Assembly: GCA_023053685.1 (NCBI GenBank) | Contig: JALIGW010000005.1 | Coordinates: forward strand, 21,168,501 to 21,232,500 | DNA: 64,000 nt | Direction: 5' to 3' | Source of the DNA: Diadophis punctatus similis | Taxonomy: Eukaryota > Chordata > Lepidosauria > Squamata > Dipsadidae | Part shown: positions 48,595 through 60,183 of the stretch, piece by piece | Position numbering within the stretch: position 1 is the first letter of the stretch | How the letters are laid out: each line of letters opens with the position of its first letter | Program-made: the position numbers and the translations under genes | The notes under the pieces: generated by a model | Told to the model about the DNA's origin: nothing | Databases searched by the model: none | Seen by the model: only the letters and a program-made list of their open reading frames with translations

Positions 48595-51500
48595 TATAAG
48601 TGGTTTGGATGGGGAAATGATTGGGTAATTTTAAAATTGTATGAGTGGGTATGAAATGGAGTGAGTTGGACCCAGGAAAATGCTTCTCACCTGCTGAGTG
48701 TGAAAAACAGATGCAGGTGGGGGCCAGACCCTGATACCAACATAGTATGTATGAACAAGTGGGCCAGTCGGAAATTATGGGAGCTGGCAGGGGAGGGGAG
48801 TGGACCTCTGGAGAGGGGGAGAGCCGGAATATATCGGTCATTATGGGGAGGGGGAGATACGGCGGGAACCGAGGGATGGGCCGCACTGGGAGAACTAGGA
48901 CTCGCTACCTTCAAGCGATTCCATGTTCTAACCCCTCGGAGTCAACTCTGAGGCCTGGGGACCAGGGTTGTCAGGGCCCTGGGCTCAAGCTGCTGCTGCT
49001 AAATGCCAGGTCAATTGTCAACAAGGCTTCCCTCATTCGGGATCTTATCCTAGAGGAGGGAGCCGACCTGGCATGTATAACTGAGACCTGGCTGGGTCCT
49101 GAGGGGGATGTTCCCCTCTCAGAATGTGCCCAGACGGGTTTCAGGTGCAGCATCAGCCACGACCCCAGGGAAGGGGTGGTGGAGTGGCAGTTATCATCCG
49201 GAAGGGTCTGTCACCTTGTAGGATCCATGTCCCGGAGATTGTCGGATGTGAGGCCCTCCTTGTGAAGTTGGACCTAGGGGTTCAGGTGGGCCTATTGCTC
49301 ATGTACCTGCCTCCCAGCTGCATGTCAATGGTCCTGCCCGCTCTGCTGGAGGTAGTAGCCGGCCTGGCAGTGGAGTTCCCCAGACTTATGGTGCTGGGAG
49401 ACTTTAATCTGCCATCACTGGGCGATTCCTCTGATGCAGAGTGGGAGTTCATGGCTTCCATGACAACCATGGACCTGTCCCAGGTAATTCAAGGTCCAAC
49501 TCACGGGGGGGGGGGTGTCACACACTCGACTTAGTATTTCTATCTGGGCAATGGATTAATGATCTGGAACTAAGGGGTTTAGTCATCTCTCCCTTGTCAT
49601 GGTCAGATCATTCCCTATTGAGGTTGGACTTTTCCACCACACTCCATCACCGCAGGGAGGTGGAACCGATTAGGTGGTTCTGCCCCAGGCGCCTATTGGA
49701 CCCGGAAGGGTTTCAGAGGGAGCGTGGGGATTTACCTAAATCCTTGGTACACAATTCTTCCGAAGCCATAGCAGCTGCCTGGCATAGGGCGGCATCTGGG
49801 GCTTTGGATAGAATTGCGCCTTTGCGGCCTCTCCGCGGCAGTGGATCCCGGAGAGCACCTTGGTTTACCGAGGAACTCCGGGAGATGAAACACCAGAAGA
49901 GACGCCTAGAGCGATGATGGAGGGCCAGTAAATCTGAATCTGATCGAACACTACTAAGAGCCTTTATTAGGACTTATCTAGTGGCGGTAAGGGCGGCAAA
50001 ATGTTCGCATTTTTCCACTCTTATTGCATCCATAGACTCTCGCCCAGCCTCCCTTTTTAGGGTGATCCGGTCCCTTCTCAAGGGGAAGGGGACGGAGGAA
50101 CCCCTTCAAGGTAGAGCTGAGGAATTTGTTCAGTTTCTGATGGATAAAGTCACTCAGATTCGGACAGACCTGGACTCCGGTTGGGCGAAGCAAGCTGAGA
50201 TGACAGGGGCAGATCTTGGTCCCATTTTATGGGAAGAGTTTGACCTGGTGACCCCTGAGGAAGTGGACAAGGCCATTGGAGCGGTGAGCTCTGCAACTTG
50301 TATGCTGGATCCGTGCCCCTCCTGGCTTGTTTCTGCAAGCAGGGAGGTGACACGAGGTTGGTTCCAGGAGTTAACCAACGCTTCTTTAAGAGAGGGGTTC
50401 TTCCCCCAGCCTTTAAAGGTTGCAGTGGTGAGGCCCCTCCTTAAGAAGCCATCCCTGGACCCAACTGACCTTAAAAACTATCGACCAGTCTCCAACCTCC
50501 CCTTCATGGGGAAGGTGGTGGAGAAAGTGGTGGCGCTGCAACTCCAACGGCTGCTGGATGAAATGGAGTATCTTGACCCTTTTCAGTCGGGCTTCAGGCC
50601 TGGTCATAGCACAGAAACTGCCTTGTTCACGCTGATGGATGATCTCTGGCAAGCCCGAGATGGAGGTTATTCCTCCATCTTGGTGCTACTTGACCTCTCA
50701 GCAGCTTTCGATACCATTGACCATGGTATCCTTCTGCGATGGCTCGGGGAGCTGGGAGTGGGAGGCACCGTTCTGCGGTGGTTCTCCTCCTATCTCTCTG
50801 ACTGGTCGCAGTCGGTGTTGGCTGGGGGACAGAGGTCGACCCCGAGACCCCTCGTATGTGAGGTTCCTCAGGGGTCGATTCTTTCCCCTATGTTTTTCAA
50901 TATCTACATGAAACCATTGGGTGAGATCATCCGTAGGCATGGTGTGAGGTTCCAACAGTACACTGATGATACTCAGCTGTACATGTCCACCCCATGCCAA
51001 TTCAGTGAGGCAGTCGATGTGATGTGCCGGTGTCTGGACGCTTTAAGGGTCTGGATGGGGGTGAACAGGCTCAAACTCAACCCGGACAAGACCGAGTGGC
51101 TCTGGATGTTGCCTCCCAAGGACTTTGACATCTGTCCCTCCTTGGTTCGGGGGGGGGGAAATTTGATCCCCTCAGAACGGGCTCGCAACTTGGGGGTCCT
51201 TCTGGATCCACAGCTAAAATTGGACCAACATCTAACAGCTGTGGCCAGAGGGACCTTTGCAGAAGTTCATCTTGTGCACCAGTTGCGTCCTTTTTTGGAC
51301 CGGGAGGCACTACTTACAGTCACTCACGCCCTTGTTACCTCACGTCTTGACTACTGCAACACACTACATGAAGCTACCCTTGAAGAACGTTTGGAGACTA
51401 CAGCTAGTGCAGAATGCGGCAGCGCATGTGGTGATGGGTGTCCCTAGATACACCCATGTGACACCCATCCTTTGCGAACTGCACTGGCTGTCCATAGGTC

Positions 51501-52010
51501 TCCGAGCGCAATTCAAGGTGTTGGTGATTACCTTTAAAGCCCTACATGGCTTAGGACCAGTTTACCTCCAAGACCGCCTTTTCCAACATACCTCCCTAAG
51601 ACAGATTAGAGCCCACAGAGTTGGTCTGCTGGTGGTCCCGTCAGCCAAACAATGTCAGCTGGCGGGCCCATGAATGAGGGCTTTCTCTGTGGCAGCACCG
51701 GCTCTCTGGAGTACACCCCCCCCCCGAGATCTGCATTATTCCCACCCTGCCAGCCTTCAGAAAAGCACTAAAAACCTGGGTTTGTCGACAGGCCTGGGGC
51801 CAATGATTTTAATATAACATCGAGCACTCTTGGCCCCATGGATGAATTATTGTATGGGTTTTAAATTGTTGCTTTTAATGTTTTTTAAAGTTTTAATAAT
51901 CATTGTTTTAATGCTTTTTATATTTATTGTTGCATGTAAATTTTTATTGTTGTGAGCCGCCCAGAGTCTCTGTGGAGTGGGCGGCATACAAATGCGACCA
52001 ATAAAAAAAA
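48595..52010 (+). pseudogene. L2 LINE, nearly full length, decayed
   Basis: The order is endonuclease, reverse transcriptase, 3' end. Endonuclease motifs: LLLLNARSIVNKASLIRDL, ITETWLGPEGD, VLGDFNLPS and SWSDHSLL. Reverse-transcriptase motifs: NYRPVSNLPFMGKVVEKVV, FQSGFRPGHSTETALFTLMD, LDLSAAFDTIDH, VPQGSILSPMFFNIYM and QYTDDTQLY. The catalytic motif reads YTDD where YADD is usual. Frame is lost near 49180, at the G-run near 49508 and near 51370, and a TGA stop lies at 49915-49917. The 3' end has 'GAGCCGCCCAGAGTCT' and a short A-run at about 52003. It cannot be active. Confidence 0.9.
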
Positions 52011-52199
52011 AACCCAGGAAAAAAATGGAAAAAAATCCCCCCCCCAATAATTCAAAATAAATTCAAAATAAAGAGATGGTGGTGCCCACGGACCGGCACC
52101 AACTGAACCGGTTCCGTAATGTCATTGTGACATCACCAGCGGTTTGCTACCGGTTCGGGTGAACCAGTCCAAACCGGGAGGAACCCACCTCTGGCTTCA

Positions 52200-52671
52200 A
52201 TGCCAGCTCTCAGTCTGGTATTTGGGAACTGAGGGTGAAACCTTTCTATTCCAGGTGTCTGAAAAAAGTGGCAAATTAGTGGAACTGCATTTACTGTAAC
52301 AAACAAACAAACAAAGCATGGTTACACATAGGAAACTCAAAAAGCAAAAGTCTTGTTTCTGCTAGGTTTCAAACCAGCAACGTTTAACTTACAAGACCAG
52401 AGTTACAATGACTGTGCAATGGCAACAATCAGCATGAAGAAAAGGTCATAGAGGTACTTAGACCAATGATAAACACTGGTTCAGTTGAAGGCATTTTCCT
52501 TCATCTATGAAGTTGATAATAAAATGCTAGGATTAGCCTGTAAACAAAGCAAAGAGCTTCAGTCTAAACAGGCAGAAATCCTTGAGGGAAAGACTGCTTT
52601 CATACTACAGCAGGAAAATGCACAAGGGAGATTATATTACAATGGAAAGAAGTGAGTATAGACTGACATCC
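52200..52671. other. ADGRA intron, nothing recognised
   Basis: Short (AAAC)n near 52299-52315; no exon or family. Confidence 0.4.
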
Positions 52672-52707
52672 ACATCTGCTTTTAAACCATGGTTTAAAAG
52701 CAGATGT
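52672..52707. repeat. Perfect 36-bp palindrome at a MITE break
   Basis: ACATCTGCTTTTAAACCA is followed at once by its reverse complement. It stands exactly where the left part of the next MITE is missing. Confidence 0.95.
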
Positions 52708-52966
52708 CCCCATGCGCATGCGCACAAGCCCCCTGCCTCACCCCCGCACATGTGCACAGGCCTCACTGAAGCCTCCAGACTTCCGGTAGGCCTGTTGGGC
52801 CGTTTTTCGCTGTCCCCAGGGTTCAGGAGGCTGAAAGGAAGGCCAAAAATCAGCTGGCCAGCATGCACATGTGCGCTGGAGCTAACATAGGGAAACGCCT
52901 CGCGTGCTCTCAGATATGGCTCCGCGTGCCACCTGTGGCACGCATGCCATAGGTTCGCCATCACTG
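52708..52966. mobile_element. hAT MITE (GATGGCGAACC family), left end missing
   Basis: The body and right end GGTTCGCCATCACTG are present, with the family's CACGCATGCCATAG sub-terminal part. The left terminal repeat is replaced by the palindrome at 52672-52707. Confidence 0.82.
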
Positions 52967-52969
52967 TCC

Positions 52970-54550
52970 TATGTCTATACTCTGCTTGACCTATTAGAGA
53001 AAAAAAAATTAAGGGCAAAGAGGGAGAGTCAATTACAAAACAATATACAATATTCTCTTATAATTCCAAGGACAAATACTTAAAACAGGCAAAAGTTTTT
53101 ATTAGAGATAAAATGTTTGGCAACCTGAGGTGGGGATCAAACACAGTAGGAAAGCGTAAGAGTCTTTTTAATCCTCCCAAAAGATTTTAGTGAGCATTTA
53201 AACAAGTATGAAGATTTTCAGTTTTTATCATTGCTAAAAAGGATCTTTAGATGACATGAGACAATTTTTTGTCTCATGTCATCTACACATTCAAAGATTT
53301 CTCTCATTAGCCAAATTTCTTGTGGTGGAGAATGACTTTCTATATCCTAGCAAGTTGTTGGTGTTATCTGGAAAGAATGTTATGTGAGATTTATTTCCTC
53401 CCATTCAATTTACTCTACTATTGGTAGTACATATTTTTTGCAGTGGTTCATTTCTCATGGCAAAGCTAAGAAAGTTCACAATAAATGGCTGAGGTTGTAT
53501 AAAAGGGAAAGCCTAGAAGATGATGAATCAACCTGATACCTAGCTAATAATTTTCTGGCAGAGATATTTCATTTTCCACAACGGAGACTTAATGGTTAGT
53601 TTAATAACATTATAGTACCCTTACATAATCATAATAACAGACATAATGTTACCCTTCTCTGCCTCTAAAGTCTAATGAAGTGGGCGGCTATAACAAATTT
53701 AATGAATTAAATTAAATTGACCTGCTTTAAGTATTGCCTGTCGGGGATGGAGGCAATCAACAAACTCTTCCAAAATAAAAGCAAAGTATCACCTGTTTCT
53801 AGTGCCAGTAAGAAATAATTTGTCGATTATCAAGGTAAACATACTATAGGGAGTGCCAAAGGATTATAATGCCAGTCCTAATTCAGTATCATCTTGATCA
53901 GAAGTCACTCTTGAGTTTGTTTTTTAAAATTAAATAGTCTTCATCCCTATTTTTTACCCTCCAATTAAAGGAGTTAATAATTCATGGTGCATTTTATTCA
54001 CAGTATAAAAGCAAATTTACAATATTTCTCAAAGTATATTCACATATAAACATATGACATGGTTATTAGATTTTTATGAATTCTACAATTTTTTGTATTC
54101 CATTTAAATTTGCATTTAAATTATTTGGTACTTAGAAAACTAGTCTGTTCCTTTAAAGTCAGACATTTAACTTAATGCATATGTTTGGCATGATAAACAT
54201 CAAATGCCCTCTTTGTAGACATTATAAGACTGAACATTGAAGATGTTTTAATGTGGAGCAAGAAAAGCAAATCTACACCTTAATGGCAATTAGCAAACCA
54301 AAGACAGACATAAAATAGACAAAAAAGGAATGGAATTTTAGTGTAGTAGAATTGGGGATAAAATAAAATTGCTATTTAAATTAACTAGAAACCTAGGCAA
54401 ATTCGAAAGCTAGGTATCTTCATGTCTTGCTAATTGCACAAAGTAGCTTTGCAAGATAGACTCAAGATTCAGAAGGATCTTGAACAATGGGCCTCTATTC
54501 AACAAAATGCAGTTCAATGGAGAGAAAAGGTCTGAAACGGGCAAGAAAAT
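52970..54550. other. ADGRA intron with one strong hairpin
   Basis: AT-rich and unique-looking. A perfect 17-bp stem with 4-base loop lies at 53248-53285 (TAGATGACATGAGACAA and its complement). No exon. Confidence 0.45.
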
Positions 54551-54559
54551 GGTATAAGG

Positions 54560-55363
54560 CAGTGATGGCGAACCTTTTTTGGCTTAGGTGCCAAAAAGGT
54601 GCGCTCGTGCGCATGCCCACACCCATAATGCAGTGCCCTCCCCCCACGCATGCGCACAACCCCTGTGCTGCCCCCCCACGCATGCACACAACCCCCCGCA
54701 CTACCCCCCGCATGTGCACAGGTCTCACTGAAGCCTCTGGACTTCCGGTAGGCCCATTGGGCTGTTTTTCGCTCTCCCCAGGGTTCAGGAAAGCCACCTA
54801 AAGCCTAGGAACGGTGAAAAATGGCCCAACGGGCCAATCGGAAGTTCGGAAACGAAACAGAAGTGGAGCTGCCCTATTACTTACCTTCATATAGTTGCAA
54901 CCAGGCCTCGCACACCTCGGCTCATTTCTTCTGCAGCCAGCAAGGCTTTCCTGAAGGCCTCTGTAGCCGATAACAGAGCTCCGGATCGATCCGGAGCTCT
55001 GTTATCAGCAGCAGAGGCCTTCAGAAAAGCCTTGCCGGCTGCAGAAGAAATGGGCCGAGGTGTGGGAGGCCTGGCTGCAACTGTCCTAAGCCAAAGAAGT
55101 TCTTGAAGACCTCTGACAACAAAAAGGAGGCTGGGGGTGACGCACACAAGTGAACTTCCGGTTGGCCCGTTTTCGCCGTCCCCAGGCTTCAGGAGGCTTT
55201 CCTGAACCCTGGGGAAAGCGAAAACAGCCATAAAGAAGGCCGAAAATCACCTGGCCAGCACGCGCATGCGCACTGGAGCTAACATAGGGCAACGTCTCAC
55301 ATGCCCTCAGATATGGCTCTGCATGCTACCTGTGGCATGTGTGCCATAAGTTCGCCATCACTG
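54560..55363. mobile_element. hAT MITE (GATGGCGAACC family), 804 bp, with palindromic insert
   Basis: The ends CAGTGATGGCGAACC and AGTTCGCCATCACTG are flanked by a perfect 8-bp duplication GTATAAGG (54552-54559 and 55364-55371). It is about twice the family's usual length because it contains a palindromic segment (54894-55081). Confidence 0.92.
54894..55081. repeat. 188-bp palindrome inside the MITE
   Basis: The two arms of about 94 bases are inverted copies centred on GGATCGATCC (54987/54988). The innermost 19 bases of each arm (GATAACAGAGCTCCGGATC) are perfectly paired. Outer mismatches are few. Confidence 0.9.
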
Positions 55364-55379
55364 GTATAAGGTATTCTGC

Positions 55380-55440
55380 TCAAGGAGAGGGTTGGAGTAT
55401 AAGACTCAAAGGTCTCTTCCAATGCTATTATTCTATGTTG
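55380..55440 (+). mobile_element. CR1 LINE 3'-end fragment
   Basis: 'GGTCTCTTCCAATGCTATTA' and the preceding words match the last 60 bases of CR1. Confidence 0.55.
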
Positions 55441-56363
55441 TCTTATGTTCTTTCTTATCTGCACTAAAGCAATTAACGTTATTAAATTAGACACCCCTTT
55501 TTTGCTGTTATCTTGTTACTGAATATGGAAATGAATTTCTGAAGAGTAGAGATTTACAGCCATATCTGACTCAAAATCTGATTTTGAGAACAAACATATC
55601 CTAACAACATCTTTTTTTCTGTTCTGGCCTCATGACACTGCCTTCATCCTGTCTCCAGCCTGTGAATGAGGCAGGATTCAGCTGTCCTAAGCTGTATAAA
55701 TTTTAAGCTTTTCCCTTTTATCTTGACATTATCCAAGTTCAGCCTTAGGGTGGGTAAAATCTATGGCTTTTGCAGCCTTAGGTGACGGCAGAATAAAGTA
55801 GGAATCAGGAATGGGAAAACTCATTTCACATCAGTCACTTTTCTGCTGATGTAAGAATAAGTGGATAATGTTAAAATTCAGCAGTGGGGAATGGTCCTAA
55901 GAACTCTTTAACCATATATTTCCATGACACTTTCCGGAACAAAAAACCCCCATCAAAATATGTCATCATCATATTTGTCTTTTATCTCTGCTGTGTTTAA
56001 CAGTGTCTTACCATTACTCCATACAAAAACAAAAGCAAAATCCTTGTGTGGTACATATGTGATAATTTAGGCTTGGTACTCAGTATCTCCCTTGTATCAA
56101 AAAGCAAAGGGAAAAAAAAGGAAATAATCATGTACATATTAAAATTAGGCAGTTCAATCTATTTTAAAGCTTGATTACAATGTGTGTAGGCCTAAATTTG
56201 TGATTTGGGAAATTACCCTGTCAGAGAAGGGAGATTCTGCTTTACCTTAGGCAGCAGAGCCTTCTTCTGTTGCCTCTCTTGTGGAAGTGTGACTTTTAAA
56301 CAGCCTTTACTAATAGCAACTATTTACTAATAGCAACTGTTTTAAAGTCTTGTGGGATGGGCA
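55441..56363. other. ADGRA intron, nothing recognised
   Basis: No exon or family; ends at the insertion site of the gypsy element. Confidence 0.4.
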
Positions 56364-56368
56364 GGAAA

Positions 56369-57058
56369 TGTTGTGACCCAGCACCGCAACCCCCAGAAAC
56401 ACACACACACAACCGTTTGTGAGGCAAACAAAAAGGTTCCTTTTACTAATAAGGTTTCTTAGCAAAAGCTCAGAGGTTTGAAAAGTCCAAAAACAACACA
56501 AACGGAAAGTCTCAAGGAATAAGGTTCTTTGGGTTACTTGAGGGTTAAATATCACACCGACAAAAGTTCAAAGCAAGACTCATTAATTCTTCTCTTATCT
56601 GAACAACTTGGCTGGCTTCCCGGAATAAAGCTGGCAGAAGCTGCTGTCTTCGATAAGATTCCCAAACAAACGTAGAAGTAAAACTCTGGACATGCCGCAG
56701 TCATTGATTCGTTGTTCTCAGCAGTGAGTACTAATTGCGCCGGCCTAATATAGGCACTGAAGGGCGTGGCCCAATTAGCTCTCACTGCTTCCTCCGATTA
56801 GACCGATGCTTACTCAGCCAATCCTGTCTTCTGGCTGCTCTGCGAGCTCTGGCATCCAGCATGGGTTCTTCATCTCCTGATGAAGCACTCTGCTGCGCAG
56901 GTGCAGAAGGTCCTGGGAGATCGTCCTGCTCTGGCACCGAGTCCTCATCACCAGCCGTCTCTGGTGCCAGGCACATGGGCTGGTACTGCTGCACCATGAG
57001 CGGCTCCACGTCCTCCGGATCCTCCATACTCGGCGCCGGACGCGGCCAAGGCACAACA
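56369..57058 (-). repeat. 3' LTR of the gypsy element
   Basis: It is 690 bp, the same length as the 5' LTR, with five substitutions seen by eye. The pol frame runs into it and stops at 56782. Confidence 0.95.
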
Positions 57059-59337
57059 CTATCCCGCACCGCAGGGCCCTTCCCCCGGGTCTGTCGGTCC
57101 GGATGCGGCCGGGACGGGAATTGAGCGTGGAAGGCCCGGACCAGATCCGGAGCATGAACGGCGGTCGCATCCTCCCATGTGAAGTCCTCAGGACCGTACC
57201 CCTTCCACTCAATGAGGTACTGGAACCGGCCCTTCATCCAGCGGGAATCCCGAATACTGGCAACTTCGTATTCGGGTGGGTCAGCGGGAGTGCGGATCAC
57301 TGGCTGAGGCGGAGCGGGAGGGCGGAGCGGACAGGCAGGACGTTCGGGAACAAGGAGGGACCGATGGAAGACGGGGTGGATCCTGAGAGAGCGAGGCAAC
57401 GTCAGCCGGTAGGCCACGGGGTTAATGACCGCCTCCACCGGGAACGGACCCAGGAATCGGTGGTCAAGCTTGCGAGCCGGTCGGTCGGAGGGGAGATGCT
57501 TCGTGGACAGCCAGACGCGATCCCCGACTGCCAGAGGTGGAGTTACTCGCCGGGAGCGGTCCGCGACCCTCTTGTAATCTTCCTTGGCTTTATTCAACGA
57601 GCGTTTGACCAGTTGGTGAACGGCCTGGAGCTCGGACAGGAATTCCTCCGCCACAGGAACAGGAGAGTCTAGGAGCGTGAGCGGGAAGAAACGGGGGTGG
57701 TAACCAAAGTTGGCGAGGAACGGAGAGGCATGCGTGGAGGTGTGCTGAGAGTTGTTAAAAGCAAACTCGGCCACGGCAAGGTAATCCGCCCAGTTGTCCT
57801 GCTGCTGGTTGACAAAACAGCGCAGGTACTGTTCAAGGATGCCGATGACTTTTTCAGTGCCCCCATCAGTCTCTGGATGATGCGCTGATGAAAGGCAGAC
57901 TTGGACCTCCAGGGCCGCCATCAGACCCTTCCAGAACTGGGCCGTGAACTGGGCTCCCCGATCTGACACGACCCGATCCGGCAGACCGTGCAGGCGGAAA
58001 ACATGCTGGATAAACATGCGGGCCATGGCGCGAGCTGTCGGCAACCCTCGACAGGGGATGAAATGTGCCATTTTGGTCAGCATATCGACCACTACGAACA
58101 CGGTCGTGAAGCCGGCGGACGGGGGCAAGTCCGTGAGAAAGTCCATAGAGACGGCCCCCCAGGGTCTCCCAGGCGTCGGCAAGGGCTGCAGCAGGCCCGG
58201 CGGCGCTCCAGGGGCGTACTTGGCCTGGTGACAGCGAACACAAGACGTCACATAGGCCTGGACGTCGTCACGGAGTCGGGGCCACCAAAAAGTCCGAGCC
58301 ACCAGGTTCAGAGTCTTGAAAAGGCCGAAGTGGCCAGCCGCAGGGCTGTCGTGGCACTGCTGCAGGATCAGGCCACGGAGCGGACCGGCGGGAACGTAGA
58401 GCAGGTCCCGGAAATGGAGGAGGTCGTCCGAAAACGTCCAAGGGGACTCAGGCCCTATCTCCTGCCTCCGTTGTGCCGCGTAGGCGTCGTGTCGCTGCGC
58501 CTCCCGGATCTGTCCTCGGAGGTCCACGGGATCCTGGGTAGCTGCAAAGGACTCGACGGGCAGGACCGTCCGGGGCGGCAGCGGGTCCTGGGCTTGGGCG
58601 TACTCCGGCTTGCGGGACAGCACGTCCGCCTGCTGATTCCGGCCGCTCGGGATGTACGTAATGCGAAAATTGAAGCGGGAGAAAAAGAACGACCAGCGTA
58701 TCTGGCGCTGGTTGAGCTTCCTGGCCATCTGCAAGAACTCCAGGTTCTTGTGGTCCGTGCGCACCTCCACTTGATGACGGGCCCCCTCGAGGTGGTGCCG
58801 CCAGGTCTCGAAAGCCGCCTTGATGGCCAGCAACTCCTTCTCCCAGATAGTATAGTTGCGCTCCGACGAGGTTAATTTCCGTGAATAATAGGCGCAGGGG
58901 AAGAGATGACCGCCATCTTCCCGGGTCTGTAGCAAGACGGCGCCCACGGCAATGTCGGACGCGTCCGCCTCCACGACGAAAGGGCGGTGAGGGTCTGGGT
59001 GCTTGAGGATCGGCTCCTGCATGAAGGCATCCGTGAGGATCTTGAACGCCTCTTGTTCAGAATCGCCCCACCGGAAAGGGACTTGTTTCTGCAGGAGTCG
59101 AGTGAGAGGCGCGGTCAGAGTGGCGAATCCCGGGATGAAGGTCCTATAGTAGTTTGTGAACCCCAGGAGTCGCTGAACGTCCTTCACCCGGCGCGGGGGT
59201 TGCCAGGTTTTCAGGGCCTCGACCTTGCCACGGTCCATGGCGATGCCTTCTGGCGAAATCCGATGGCCCAGGAAATCCACAGTCGTCTGAAAAAACTGGC
59301 ATTTCTCTAATTTCGCGTATAGCTGGTGGTCTCTCAA
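56782..59337 (-). CDS. Gypsy pol: RT end, RNase H, integrase, chromodomain
   Basis: This 851-codon frame is in register with the RT frame upstream of the TAA at 59362. Residues 1-100 are the RT thumb (FLGHRISPEGIAMD, RLLGFTNYYRTFIPGF). RNase H starts at about 120 (FVVEADASD). The integrase has an HHCC zinc finger (329-369, ending CVRCH) and the catalytic triad D399, D459, E495 with DD35E spacing. A chromodomain spans about 689-740 (RFQYLIEWKGYG, FTWED) and would direct integration to particular histone marks. The last 91 or so residues are encoded inside the 3' LTR, rich in acidic and proline residues and ending in a basic RRKQ. Confidence 0.95.
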   Translation of the reverse strand: MRDHQLYAKLEKCQFFQTTVDFLGHRISPEGIAMDRGKVEALKTWQPPRRVKDVQRLLGFTNYYRTFIPGFATLTAPLTRLLQKQVPFRWGDSEQEAFKILTDAFMQEPILKHPDPHRPFVVEADASDIAVGAVLLQTREDGGHLFPCAYYSRKLTSSERNYTIWEKELLAIKAAFETWRHHLEGARHQVEVRTDHKNLEFLQMARKLNQRQIRWSFFFSRFNFRITYIPSGRNQQADVLSRKPEYAQAQDPLPPRTVLPVESFAATQDPVDLRGQIREAQRHDAYAAQRRQEIGPESPWTFSDDLLHFRDLLYVPAGPLRGLILQQCHDSPAAGHFGLFKTLNLVARTFWWPRLRDDVQAYVTSCVRCHQAKYAPGAPPGLLQPLPTPGRPWGAVSMDFLTDLPPSAGFTTVFVVVDMLTKMAHFIPCRGLPTARAMARMFIQHVFRLHGLPDRVVSDRGAQFTAQFWKGLMAALEVQVCLSSAHHPETDGGTEKVIGILEQYLRCFVNQQQDNWADYLAVAEFAFNNSQHTSTHASPFLANFGYHPRFFPLTLLDSPVPVAEEFLSELQAVHQLVKRSLNKAKEDYKRVADRSRRVTPPLAVGDRVWLSTKHLPSDRPARKLDHRFLGPFPVEAVINPVAYRLTLPRSLRIHPVFHRSLLVPERPACPLRPPAPPQPVIRTPADPPEYEVASIRDSRWMKGRFQYLIEWKGYGPEDFTWEDATAVHAPDLVRAFHAQFPSRPHPDRQTRGKGPAVRDSVVPWPRPAPSMEDPEDVEPLMVQQYQPMCLAPETAGDEDSVPEQDDLPGPSAPAQQSASSGDEEPMLDARARRAARRQDWLSKHRSNRRKQ

Positions 59338-59361
59338 CCGCTGCAGGACTTGACGGATATG

Positions 59362-60183
59362 TTAGATGTGGCTGCTCCGGGACATGGAATAAATCATAAT
59401 ATCGTCCAGGTACACGACAACGAACTGGTCCAGCAAATCTCTAAAGATGTCGTTCATGAAATGCTGGAACACAGCCGGAGCATTGGTCAAGCCAAACGGC
59501 ATGACCGTATACTCAAAATGACCGTAGCGGGTCCCGAACGCCGTCTTCCACTCGTCCCCCTCATGAACACGCACCAAATTGTAAGCGCCACGTAAGTCCA
59601 ATTTGGTGAAGATGGTCGCCGAGCGGAGGCGTTCCATCAACTCCGGGATGAGGGGCAACGGGTACCGGTTACGCACTGTGATGGCGTTCAACTTTCGATA
59701 ATCGCAGCACAGGCGCAAGTCCCCGGTTTTCTTCTTGACGAAGAGGACGGGGGCAGACAAGGGCGACGAGGAGGGTCGGATGAAACCCCTGGCCAGGTTT
59801 TTATCGATAAAGTCCCGCAGTGCGGCCAGTTCGGGTTCTGACATGGAGTAGAGGCGGCCCACAGGGAGCGGAGCGTTGGGAATCAGTTCCACAGGGCAAT
59901 CGTAGGGCCGGTGCGGGGGCAACTGGTCCGCCTCCTTTTCGCTAAACACATCGGCGAAGTCTGCAAACTCAGCCGGGAGTGAAATGTCCGGAGGGTCAGG
60001 TACCGCGCCCGCGCAAACCTGGCGCGTATGGTCCACACACTGGAGACTCGGGAAGGCAATGAAGTTCTGGGACCATACAATCTGAGGGTCGTGGGTGCGC
60101 AGCCACGCCAGTCCGAGAACCAGAGGGAAATGGAGTCCCGACGTACATAAAACTGGATGGCCTCCTCGTGCCGTCCAATGCAA
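59362..60183 (-). CDS. Gypsy reverse transcriptase, first part
   Basis: The frame holds the end of the protease region and then the reverse-transcriptase core. Motifs in order: [54 protein letters not shown] and [16 protein letters not shown] is the catalytic motif. A TAA at 59362-59364 stops translation 17 codons past YLDD. The same frame then continues in 56782-59337, so this is a single in-frame stop in an otherwise open pol. Confidence 0.93.
   Translation of the reverse strand: MHWTARGGHPVLCTSGLHFPLVLGLAWLRTHDPQIVWSQNFIAFPSLQCVDHTRQVCAGAVPDPPDISLPAEFADFADVFSEKEADQLPPHRPYDCPVELIPNAPLPVGRLYSMSEPELAALRDFIDKNLARGFIRPSSSPLSAPVLFVKKKTGDLRLCCDYRKLNAITVRNRYPLPLIPELMERLRSATIFTKLDLRGAYNLVRVHEGDEWKTAFGTRYGHFEYTVMPFGLTNAPAVFQHFMNDIFRDLLDQFVVVYLDDIMIYSMSRSSHI

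Noticed and set aside
54487..55292. Open frames inside the MITE at 54560-55363
   Set aside because: They follow the GC-rich MITE body and its palindrome on both strands and have no homologous domain.
57988..58875. Plus-strand frame of 295 codons over the gypsy integrase region
   Set aside because: It is the antisense shadow of the conserved minus-strand pol frame.
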